47,729 bases of DNA from Myxococcales bacterium. GTDB lineage: Bacteria; Myxococcota_A; SURF-8. The stretch lies in contig QZKR01000168.1 of the NCBI GenBank assembly GCA_003598065.1, positions 1-47,729 of the forward strand, given 5' to 3'. The notes under the pieces are model-generated. The model was not told the DNA's origin and searched no databases. It saw only the letters and a program-made list of their open reading frames with translations. Of this stretch, positions 41,267-47,729 are shown in pieces (the first letter of the stretch is position 1; the number at the start of each line of letters is the position of its first letter). The position numbers and the translations under genes were made by a program.

Positions 41267-42652
41267 TCAGCGAATGCCGTAGCGCTTCATCTTGCGCCAG
41301 AGGGTGGTTCGGTCGATGCCGAGTTCGTCCGAGGCCGCGCCCTTGTTGCCGCCGTGCAGTTCCAGCGCCTCGCGGATCAGCGTCGGCTCGTCGATGGCGC
41401 GCAGGCGCGGACGACCGGCCGCGACGGGCGGCGGTTCGGCGGGCGCCGGCTTCTCCTGCAACTCCACGGGCAGGTGTTCCAGGTCGATGGCGCGGCCCCG
41501 GCAGACGGCGAAGCCGTATTCGATGATGTTTTCCAGTTCGCGCACGTTGCCGGGGTAGTCGTGGTTCAACACCACTTCCATCGCCCGGGGCGTGAGCCCG
41601 AGCAGGTTCTTGCCTTTGCGGGCGTTGAAGCGGCGGATGAAGTGGTCCACAAGATAAGGGATATCCTCGCGCCGCTCCTTCAAGGGCGGGATCTCGAAAC
41701 GGATCACGGCGAGGCGGAAATAGAGGTCTTCGCGGAAGCGGTTCTTCGCCGCCAGTTTTTTCAGGTCGCGGTTGGTGGCGGCGACGATGCGGATGTCGGC
41801 GTTGACGGGTTTGAGCGCGCCGAGCGGTTCGTACTCCTTCTGCTGCAGCAGGCGCAGGAGCTTCACCTGCGTCTGCGGCGGCAGATCGCCGATCTCGTCG
41901 AAAAACACCGTGCCGCCTTCGGCCAGGGCGAGCTTGCCGAGCTTGTCGCGCTTGGCGTCGGTGAACGCGCCTTTCTTGTAGCCGAACAGCTCCGACTCGA
42001 ACAACGTCGGCGGCAGCGTGCCGCAGTTGATGATGACGTAGGGTTTGTCGCGCCGCAGCGAAAGGCTGTGCACGGCGCGGGCGAACAGCTCCTTGCCCGA
42101 GCCGGAGGGGCCCTGAATGAGCACGGTGCTTTCGCTTTCCGCCACGTCGGGCAGCAGCGCGAAGAGCTTCAGCATCGCCGCGTTCTTGGAGATGATGTCC
42201 TCGACGCTGAAGCTGCGCTCCAGTTGTTTGCGCAGATCCTCGATGGCCGACAGATCGCGGAAGGTCTCCACCGCCCCCAGCACCTTGCCGTCCTCGTTGC
42301 GCAGCACCGCCGTGGAGATGGAAATCGGCACGGTGCGGCCCTTGCTGTTGAGGATGCGCACGGGGATGTCGATCACTTCCTCGCCCGTGCGCAGCGTGTG
42401 CTCCAAAAGGCAGCCGGACTCGCAGATGTTGGCGTGGAAGACGTCGTAGCATTTCTGGCCCATCGCCTGCGAGGCGGGGACGCCGGTGACGCGCTCGGCG
42501 GCGGGGTTGAAGCTGGTGATGCGCCGCTCCTTGTCCACGGTGAACACGCCGTCGGCGATCGAGGAGAGGATCACCTTGAAGAAACGGCCGTCCTGCTGGA
42601 GCGTTTTCAGCACGGCTTCGGCCGAGTCGGTTTTCGGGCGGTCGGCGGGCAT
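41267..42652 (-). CDS. PAS-domain sigma-54-dependent activator (NtrC family, Fis HTH)
   Basis: 461 residues. The N-terminal PAS domain (about 20-140) contains KCYDVFHANICESGCLLE, a Cys arrangement like that in the kinase of the same locus. The AAA+ domain has Walker A GPSGSGKE, Walker B GGTVFFDEIGDL and the arginine-finger region. The sigma-54 contact loop reads GAFTDA, not the canonical GAFTGA. The C-terminal Fis-type helix-turn-helix is NKGAASDELGIDRTTLWRKMKRYG. There is no receiver domain, so the PAS domain is the likely input. It lies upstream of and in the same direction as the sigma-54 promoter and palindromes, and is the obvious activator of the redox operon. Confidence 0.9.
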   Translation of the reverse strand: MPADRPKTDSAEAVLKTLQQDGRFFKVILSSIADGVFTVDKERRITSFNPAAERVTGVPASQAMGQKCYDVFHANICESGCLLEHTLRTGEEVIDIPVRILNSKGRTVPISISTAVLRNEDGKVLGAVETFRDLSAIEDLRKQLERSFSVEDIISKNAAMLKLFALLPDVAESESTVLIQGPSGSGKELFARAVHSLSLRRDKPYVIINCGTLPPTLFESELFGYKKGAFTDAKRDKLGKLALAEGGTVFFDEIGDLPPQTQVKLLRLLQQKEYEPLGALKPVNADIRIVAATNRDLKKLAAKNRFREDLYFRLAVIRFEIPPLKERREDIPYLVDHFIRRFNARKGKNLLGLTPRAMEVVLNHDYPGNVRELENIIEYGFAVCRGRAIDLEHLPVELQEKPAPAEPPPVAAGRPRLRAIDEPTLIREALELHGGNKGAASDELGIDRTTLWRKMKRYGIR

Positions 42653-42814
42653 GGCCTCTTCACGTCACGCGTCAGTTGAACACGACACGCCTTCACAATG
42701 ACGCGGAGGAAAGCGGTTGTCAATGCGGAGAAGATATAGCGGAATAGGCGGAGACGTCGCCTGTCTTTGCGCTGCTATTCTGTTAGTTCAGGTGAAGCCT
42801 CTGGCTCGATGATC

Positions 42815-43429
42815 TTAGAAAGCCACGCCAGCGAAGCCGATGCCAGCAGGGGCAGGGTAGCATTTCTTCGCACCAAGGACGCCGACGACAGCTTTGACAC
42901 CGACCTGCACAGCGAGGTGTTCGAAGAAGCGATGTTCGTAGATGATTTCCGGGGCAAGGAAGAGACCGAACATGCCGGCATAATGACCAGTTTCAACGCT
43001 GCATTCGCCAAGAGGATTTACCGCTGACGCGAAAAGCGGGCTGAGGCCGAAGCGAATTTCGTCGCGACCCTCATCGCCAATATGTAGCGGATAGCCAAAG
43101 GTCGGCCCTGCATAAGCAAGCCCTCCCGACAGAAAAGAATATCCACCTATAAGCGCCGATATGTAAAAATACGGCCACCTGAAAGTGAAAGCCGATCCTT
43201 CGAGCGCCAATCCATAATTGCCGCCACCGACACGCAAGGTGAGCCATTCGGTGGCTGTTTTAAAATCATTTGAGGTTTCCGAGGTTTGTGGGATTTCGCT
43301 TTCTGCCGCAACAGCAGAGGAGGTATGTCCCAACACTAGAGGGCATATCATGCACAATACTACCAAGCGCAAAAGCCGCTGAATGCTTTGTCGTTGTCGA
43401 AGCATGCTTTCGCGCATTTCAATTTTCAC
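42815..43429 (-). CDS. Small putative outer-membrane beta-barrel protein
   Basis: 204 residues from GTG 43429; ATG codons at 43417 or 43405 are equally possible starts. A signal peptide (LLRLVVLCMICPLVLG...SSAVAAES) is followed by alternating polar and aromatic strands (TFRWPYFYISALIGGYSFLSGGLAYAGPTFGYPL). The protein ends in Phe, the usual terminal residue recognised by the BAM machinery. I recognise no family. Base composition is visibly less GC-rich than its neighbours, a hint of transfer. Two or three Cys may form a disulfide. Function unknown. Confidence 0.6.
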   Translation of the reverse strand: MKIEMRESMLRQRQSIQRLLRLVVLCMICPLVLGHTSSAVAAESEIPQTSETSNDFKTATEWLTLRVGGGNYGLALEGSAFTFRWPYFYISALIGGYSFLSGGLAYAGPTFGYPLHIGDEGRDEIRFGLSPLFASAVNPLGECSVETGHYAGMFGLFLAPEIIYEHRFFEHLAVQVGVKAVVGVLGAKKCYPAPAGIGFAGVAF

Positions 43430-43469
43430 CGCGTGCCTGCCGACTCAACGATTCATTTTATAGTTGTGC

Positions 43470-44606
43470 TTACGGCAGGCAGACGCACTGCTCTCCCGAG
43501 CCTTGCGGCGAACCGCCGTCGGGGCACTGGTTGTTCTCGCAGCCGTAGGCGCAGACGGAGAAGCGGCAGAGGCCGCCGACGCAGTCGGCCTCGGCGTCGG
43601 TCCACGGCGCTTCGATCGTCCCTTCGCAGTCGGCGGGCGCGGAGCAGGTCGCCTGGGGATTTTCCTGCGTGACGATGCAGGCCAGATCCGGCGCGCAGGC
43701 GCCGGCGTCGGCGTGCACGCCGCCCGAACTGCAAACCTCCCCGAAGTTCTGGAAACCCGCGCCGAGCATGCAGACGCAGGTCTCGCCGACGTCGATCGGC
43801 GTATGCTGCGCGTCGCAGGTTCCGCCTTCCTCGCAGCGCCCCATGCACGAGGAATAGCCGCAGGCGCCGTTCACGCAGTCCGGGCCGGGATTGGGCGCTT
43901 GGCCGAGGCAATCCTCATCGGTCGTGCAACTCCATTGCGGGTTCGGTCCGAGGCCGATGCAGGAGGTCGCCCCCCGGCAGGCGACGCCGTCGATGTTGAT
44001 TTCGCCGAAGGGGCAGGGCTGGTCGAGCGTGCGGTTCGCGGTGTCGATTTCGCAGAACGCCTTCGGACGGCAGACGTAATCCTCGCAGAAATAGCCTTCG
44101 CCGCAGAAGGCGTCGTCCTCGCAGCCGGCCTTGACGCAAATCAGCGCCTCGGTCTGGGCGGGATCGAGGAAACGGATGTTCAGGCAGCGCAGCCCTTCCG
44201 GGCAGTCGGCCTCTTCGTAGCATTGGGTGCAGGCGAGCGTGGCGCAGGTTTGCGAGCCCTCGTCGCAATACTGATAGTTCATGTAGTCGCATGACGGGTC
44301 GCAGGACTGGGGAACGATCGGTTCATCGGATTCCTGGTCGCCATCGGCCAAGCCGTCGCCGTCGGGCAGGGGCGAATCCGAATCGCCATCGGGCGGATCG
44401 CCGTCCGGGAGATCGCCGTCGGCGGAGGCGTCGCCGTCCGTGTTGGAAGAGGGTTGCTGACAGACGTAGTCAACGCAAACCCAGTTGATCGGGCAGTCGG
44501 CGTGCGTCGCGCAGGACTTCGCCTCCGAGGACGTGGATTCGCTCGTGCAGGCGGCGAAAAGCAAAAGCGCCGAGCCGATAGTCAATCCTTTCATGACCGT
44601 CGCCAT
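43470..44606 (-). CDS. Cys-rich lipoprotein with DGD linker
   Basis: 378 residues from ATG 44606 (alternative ATG 44594). Lipobox LLFAAC gives Cys20. A small module CATHADCPINWVCVDYVC follows, then a DGD linker (about residues 55-95). The remaining 280 residues contain dozens of Cys in short repeated units such as CEDDAFCGEGYFCEDYVC and CTTDEDCLGQ...CVNGACG. The repeating 'C-x(n)-DC-x(n)-C-x4-C' pattern suggests several disulfide-bonded mini-domains, as in eukaryote-like or myxobacterial surface proteins. No catalytic motif is seen. The same mini-module occurs in the phosphoesterase lipoprotein. Role unknown; adhesion or scaffolding is a guess. Confidence 0.65.
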   Translation of the reverse strand: MATVMKGLTIGSALLLFAACTSESTSSEAKSCATHADCPINWVCVDYVCQQPSSNTDGDASADGDLPDGDPPDGDSDSPLPDGDGLADGDQESDEPIVPQSCDPSCDYMNYQYCDEGSQTCATLACTQCYEEADCPEGLRCLNIRFLDPAQTEALICVKAGCEDDAFCGEGYFCEDYVCRPKAFCEIDTANRTLDQPCPFGEINIDGVACRGATSCIGLGPNPQWSCTTDEDCLGQAPNPGPDCVNGACGYSSCMGRCEEGGTCDAQHTPIDVGETCVCMLGAGFQNFGEVCSSGGVHADAGACAPDLACIVTQENPQATCSAPADCEGTIEAPWTDAEADCVGGLCRFSVCAYGCENNQCPDGGSPQGSGEQCVCLP

Positions 44607-44688
44607 AACGCACCTCGCTTGATAATGAATTTGGATCGACACCGGCGGGATTCTAGCACCATCCGCGCGCGATGAAAATCGTTGCGCG

Positions 44689-44723
44689 AAACAAAACGGC
44701 CGCCGGAGTTTTTCCGGCGGCCG
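44689..44723 (-). terminator. Rho-independent terminator after tRNA-Arg
   Basis: On the minus strand a 10-bp stem (CGGCCGCCGG/CCGGCGGCCG, 44697-44706 with 44714-44723) is followed by TTTTGTTT (44696-44689). It begins 8 bp past the encoded CCA of the tRNA. Confidence 0.85.
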
Positions 44724-44730
44724 GCGTCGC

Positions 44731-44807
44731 TGGTACGCCATACAGGAATCGAACCTGTAACCTACGGCTTAGAAGGCCGTTGCTCTATCCGATTGAGCTA
44801 ATGGCGC
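44731..44807 (-). tRNA. tRNA-Arg (anticodon TCT)
   Basis: 77 nt including an encoded CCA (44731-44733). Acceptor GCGCCAT pairs with ATGGCGT. The D arm holds AGCTCAATCGGATAGAGC. The anticodon loop is CTTCTAA, giving TCT, in an ACGGC/GCCGT stem. The T arm is ACAGGTTCGATTCCTGT. It decodes AGA, a rare codon in this GC-rich genome. It follows yidC on the same strand and is closed by a strong terminator. Confidence 0.93.
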
Positions 44808-44867
44808 ATGGCTCATCGGGGCTTCCCTCAAGAAAAGGATACGACCCGCGAGCGTCGCTTGTCAACC

Positions 44868-46721
44868 TCAGGGTTTGGCCTGCGCGGCGAGCGCGGCCAT
44901 CTTTTTCTGCTCGGCGCGCTTGTTGATCCACCACTGCTGGCCGATGCCCATTATCGTCGAAGCCAGGATATAGAGCACGAGGCCGGAGGGCAGCATCAGC
45001 ATGAAGAAAAACATCATCGCCGGCATCATGTAGAGCATCATCTTCTGCTGCTGGCTGTCGGGCGTCGGCGTCAGCTTCTGCTGGACGTACATCAGCACGG
45101 CCAAGAGCGTCGGCAGGACGTAGTAGGGATCGGGAAGCGCCAGATCGTCCAGCCAGACGGGAATGAACGGCGCATTGTAGAGCTCCACCGAACTCTGCAG
45201 CATTTTGTAAAGCGCGATGTAAACCGGCATCTGCAGCAGCATCGGCAGACAGCCGCCCATCGGGTTGACCTTCTCGCGCTTGTACATCTCCATCAGTTGC
45301 CGGTTCAGCTCCTGCTTGTCCTCGCCGTATTTCTCCTTGAGCTGATCCATCTTCGGCTTCAGATCCTTCATCTTCTGCATCGAGGTGAAGGACTGCTTGG
45401 TCAGCGGATAGAGCAGAGCCTTGATGATGATCGTCAGGATGATGATGGCGATGCCCCAGTTGGGGATGAGCTGATAGCTGTATTTGAGGACCCACAGCAT
45501 CGGCCGGGCGAGAAAACCCAAGACCCAGAAATCCACCGACTCGCGCATCTGCGAGCCGACCGCCGTCAGCGTCGCCCATTCCTTCGGACCGACGTAGGCG
45601 CGGTACTTGAGCGTCAGCGTATCGCCGGGGAGGACGCTCTTCTTCTCCAGACTGTGGGTGATCGCCAGCCAGTCTACGGCCGCCTCGCTGTCCAGCCCGG
45701 CCAGGGATTGCATGGCGCTTTTAACGGCGATCTGCGAGCGTTCGTCGTCGGGCGGCAGAAGCGCGAGCAGAAAATAGCGGTCGTCGATCGCCGTCCAGGG
45801 CATCAAACCTTTCTGAATGAGGGTGCTGGCCAGCTCCTCCTTGTCCGTCTCCTCCCAAAGCTCGCCGTCGATGAGCGCCTTGGGGATCTGCAGGTTCACC
45901 GGCGGCCCCGCGAAGAAGCTCTGCTGCGCTTCCGACGAGCTTTGACGGCCCACCAGCCGCACTTTGGGGAAAAAGGTCGCCGCCGCCTGGGCGCGGTTGT
46001 CCACCGTCACCTCGAAGTCGAAAAGGTAATTTTCCCGCCAGGCGAAACGCTTCTTCACGATCACGCCCTGGGGCGTCGTCGTCTTGAACGTCACCGACTT
46101 CCCGTCGGCCTGTTCGATCTCGAAAGGCTGGTCGGGATCGAATTTGAAATTGGCCTGATCGAGCAGCAGCGTGTAGGGCCGGTTCGGCGGGTCGTCGGCG
46201 GTGACGACGTTCACCTGTTCGCGGTCTTTCCGGCCAGGGACGTGCCGCGTGTATTTCGGGCTTTTCAGGAGGAACGACTTCAGCTTGCCGCCGAAGGAAC
46301 TGAAAACCGCCGTGAACTGCTCGGTTTCGATCGTGTGAAATTTCTCTTCGGGAGCGGGGGCGATGACCGGTTCCGGCTCGGGCGTCGGAGCGGCGGCGGC
46401 CGCCTCGCCCGGGGGAGGCGTTGGAGCCGCATCTTTGGCGGCCGGCGCGGGCGTCGCGCCTGCTTCGGGGGCGACCGGCGCAGCCGGCGGCGTTTGGCCA
46501 AGCTCGGGAAGCATCGCCGGCGCTTCGCCGGCCGATTCGCCTTCGTCGAAACGCGGTTCGCCGCCGTTATTGGGGGCCGACGACGGCGGAACGTTCTCGG
46601 GCGCCTGCTGCGGCGCCTGCTCGCCGGGAGGCGGCGGCGGGGGCGGCGGATTGATGACGACGTTCCAGAGGTAGAGCACCCCCAGCGAGAGAACGATGGC
46701 GAAGATCATGCGGCGTTCCAC
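44868..46721 (-). CDS. yidC: YidC membrane protein insertase
   Basis: 617 residues, start GTG 46721. An N-terminal helix (FAIVLSLGVLYLWNVVI) is followed by a proline-rich, low-complexity linker of about 100 residues beginning with eight Pro. The periplasmic beta-sandwich P1 domain of Gram-negative YidC comes next, then the Oxa1-like core of five helices (IPNWGIAIIILTIIIKALLYPLT, MGGCLPMLLQMPVYIALYKML, MLYMMPAMMFFFMLMLPSGLVLYILAS) and a basic tail. It inserts and folds inner-membrane proteins, alone or with SecYEG. Order rpmH-rnpA-yidD-yidC is the conserved bacterial one. The yidD stop lies one base upstream. Confidence 0.95.
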   Translation of the reverse strand: MERRMIFAIVLSLGVLYLWNVVINPPPPPPPPGEQAPQQAPENVPPSSAPNNGGEPRFDEGESAGEAPAMLPELGQTPPAAPVAPEAGATPAPAAKDAAPTPPPGEAAAAAPTPEPEPVIAPAPEEKFHTIETEQFTAVFSSFGGKLKSFLLKSPKYTRHVPGRKDREQVNVVTADDPPNRPYTLLLDQANFKFDPDQPFEIEQADGKSVTFKTTTPQGVIVKKRFAWRENYLFDFEVTVDNRAQAAATFFPKVRLVGRQSSSEAQQSFFAGPPVNLQIPKALIDGELWEETDKEELASTLIQKGLMPWTAIDDRYFLLALLPPDDERSQIAVKSAMQSLAGLDSEAAVDWLAITHSLEKKSVLPGDTLTLKYRAYVGPKEWATLTAVGSQMRESVDFWVLGFLARPMLWVLKYSYQLIPNWGIAIIILTIIIKALLYPLTKQSFTSMQKMKDLKPKMDQLKEKYGEDKQELNRQLMEMYKREKVNPMGGCLPMLLQMPVYIALYKMLQSSVELYNAPFIPVWLDDLALPDPYYVLPTLLAVLMYVQQKLTPTPDSQQQKMMLYMMPAMMFFFMLMLPSGLVLYILASTIMGIGQQWWINKRAEQKKMAALAAQAKP

Positions 46722-46722
46722 G

Positions 46723-46989
46723 CTACGCTCCTGACTTGGGCTGGCGATCCGCGCCGACGCGCGGCCAGCCGTTCTCCACCGGATCGTAGCCGCCGGGGAA
46801 GAGCGGGTGGCAGCGCAGCAGGCGCGCGATCGATTTCAACAGGCCGATGACGATGCCATATCGGGTGATCGCCTCAATGGCGTAATTCGAGCAGGTCGGA
46901 TGAAAGCGGCAGCGCGGGCCGAGCCAGGGGCTGATGGCCATCTGATAGAAACGGATCGGCAGAATGAACAGCCACCGCAGCCAGGTCAC
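46723..46989 (-). CDS. yidD: YidD membrane protein insertion efficiency factor
   Basis: 88 residues from GTG 46989. The family signature is complete: [32 protein letters not shown] followed by [16 protein letters not shown]. The short amphipathic N-terminus attaches it to the inner membrane, where it aids YidC-dependent insertion. The start overlaps the rnpA stop (GTGA). Confidence 0.95.
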   Translation of the reverse strand: MTWLRWLFILPIRFYQMAISPWLGPRCRFHPTCSNYAIEAITRYGIVIGLLKSIARLLRCHPLFPGGYDPVENGWPRVGADRQPKSGA

Positions 46990-47360
46990 GGCGTCGCCTC
47001 GCCCAGGTTCAACATTTTATTGAGTCGTCGCTCCATCTCGGCAAAATCGCTTTCCACCACGGTCAGTTGGGCGGGCTTGGGCAAGGCGGCGCGCGGGATG
47101 ACGACCAGATCGACGCCGCGGCCCTCGAAGGGCCGGTTCAGGCGAAAGGCCTCGCGCACGACCCGTTTGACGCGGTTGCGGACGACCGCCGGCCCCACCT
47201 TGCGGCTCACCGCCAATCCGAGCCGGGAGAAATCGAGCCCGTTGACGCTGGCGAGAAAGACGAAATGCCGCGTGACGACCTTGGTTCCTTCGGCCTGGAC
47301 GCGGCGGAAATGCCCCCGCGAAACCATGCGGCGGGCGCGCGGGAAGCCGAAGGATTTCAT
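46986..47360 (-). CDS. rnpA: Ribonuclease P protein component
   Basis: 124 residues. Features of RnpA: basic N-terminus with [45 protein letters not shown] containing the RNR motif, and DLVVIPR. It binds RNase P RNA and helps tRNA 5' maturation. It starts 11 bp after the rpmH stop and overlaps yidD, so the three genes are likely co-transcribed. No strong ribosome site is seen before ATG 47360, suggesting coupling to rpmH. Confidence 0.95.
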   Translation of the reverse strand: MKSFGFPRARRMVSRGHFRRVQAEGTKVVTRHFVFLASVNGLDFSRLGLAVSRKVGPAVVRNRVKRVVREAFRLNRPFEGRGVDLVVIPRAALPKPAQLTVVESDFAEMERRLNKMLNLGEATP

Positions 47361-47371
47361 CGTGTTTCTGA

Positions 47372-47521
47372 TTACTTGTGGCCGATTCTCACGGTCAGCT
47401 GCTTACGCCCGTGAGCGCGACGGCGGGCAAGAACCTGCCGGCCGTGCTGCGTGGCCATGCGCGCCCGGAATCCGTGCACGCGCAGCCGCCTCGTATTATG
47501 CGGATTGTACGACGGTTTCAC
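47372..47521 (-). CDS. rpmH: 50S ribosomal protein L34
   Basis: 49 residues, start GTG 47521 with GAGGTGAG just upstream. The protein begins [22 protein letters not shown] and continues [22 protein letters not shown], clearly L34 (K-x-x-x-x-P...R-x-H-GFR-x-RM-x-T...G-x-x-x-L-x-RRR-x-x-GR-x-x-L). The usual N-terminal KRT(Y/F)QP is slightly diverged (KPSYNP). It heads the rnpA-yidD-yidC cluster. Confidence 0.95.
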   Translation of the reverse strand: MKPSYNPHNTRRLRVHGFRARMATQHGRQVLARRRAHGRKQLTVRIGHK

Positions 47522-47729
47522 GATCTCACCTCATATGCAAACACTGTCGGTCCATGCACCTTTTTCAGGGGGGCAATCCAAGCATTAATGCCCGGGGAAG
47601 TCAAGCGTTTTTCGGATTTGCGAGGCCCTAAGGGTGCATCACAGGATATTGCGGTTGTCATGCCGCTCTCAGCGTTTCCGGGAATCGTTTGGGACCGACC
47701 GAAGCGTACAACGCTCTCAGGGTCACCAT
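47522..47729. promoter_or_regulatory. Upstream region of rpmH with possible promoter
   Basis: On the minus strand TTGACT (47604-47599) is followed after 17 bp by a weak TTGGAT. No DnaA box of the TTATCCACA type or AT-rich origin element is seen, although dnaA/oriC often lies beside rpmH. The last bases can be read as a minus-strand ATG at 47729, but the resulting 23-codon frame is not recognisable. Confidence 0.35.

Noticed and set aside
47522..47729. Replication origin next to rpmH
   Set aside because: No DnaA boxes, AT-rich unwinding element or dnaA/dnaN coding sequence are visible.
47657..47729. 23-codon minus-strand frame at the right edge starting ATG 47729
   Set aside because: Too short, no ribosome site can be judged at the edge, and the peptide is not recognisable.
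1..47729. CRISPR arrays, insertion sequences, prophage or integrase genes
   Set aside because: No regular direct repeats with spacers, no transposase motifs and no phage-type genes were seen anywhere in the window.

Overview
This window is GC-rich, gene-dense DNA from a Gram-negative bacterium. It encodes OM-type lipoproteins, a TolC channel, YidC with a periplasmic domain, and multiheme c-type cytochrome machinery. Three features point to a lineage near the former Deltaproteobacteria (Myxococcota, Desulfobacterota or a related candidate phylum): an Hmc/Dsr-like redox complex, Cys-containing PAS domains in sigma-54 and two-component regulators, and Asp-Gly-Asp (DGD) linkers in surface proteins with a Cys-containing C-terminal sorting tail. 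The genus cannot be named from sequence alone.

Layout. 1-4.8 kb: the C-terminal part of a nitrogenase-component-1-like protein, a large secreted HEFGH metalloprotease with a DGD linker and sorting tail, and a convergent RhaD-like aldolase. 5-6.8 kb: a translationally coupled pair, an extended SDR and a steroid 5-alpha-reductase-family membrane enzyme. 7-11.1 kb: two signalling genes, a DHp-REC-GGDEF protein and a hybrid histidine kinase. 11.3-18.6 kb: a seven-gene efflux operon (TolC, TetR, HlyD-type adaptor, two ABC ATPases, two ABC-2 permeases), nearly every junction overlapping. 18.7-21.5 kb: serine acetyltransferase and a D-aminoacylase-like amidohydrolase, closed by a strong terminator. 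21.5-25.6 kb: a TIGR02147/DUF4423-like regulator, an AT-rich gap, then transglutaminase-like, methyltransferase and RlmI-like genes. 25.7-33 kb: three DGD lipoproteins (ceramidase-like, beta-propeller/phosphoesterase, PPC-like) and an acyl-CoA dehydrogenase. 33-42.7 kb: a minus-strand redox operon. 42.8-44.6 kb: a small outer-membrane barrel and a Cys-rich DGD lipoprotein. 44.7-47.5 kb: tRNA-Arg(TCT) and the conserved rpmH-rnpA-yidD-yidC block.

The most coherent system is the redox operon. A PAS/sigma-54 activator lies just upstream of two perfect TGTTGC-N5-GCAACA palindromes and a strong -24/-12 promoter. The promoter reads into a NifX-domain protein, a DsrK/HmcF-like CCG iron-sulfur protein, a NarI-like cytochrome b, a four-cluster ferredoxin subunit, a NrfD-type protein fused to six CxxCH heme motifs, and a PAS-PAS histidine kinase with two single-domain response regulators. 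I infer a quinone-linked electron-transfer complex between periplasmic cytochrome and cytoplasmic thiol/ferredoxin-type partners, with its own redox sensing.

A second theme is that five unrelated exported proteins carry a DGD-rich acidic linker next to the Cys that is, or probably is, their lipid anchor. The linker is N-terminal in the lipoproteins and C-terminal in the protease, which suggests a lineage-specific surface-display spacer or export signal.
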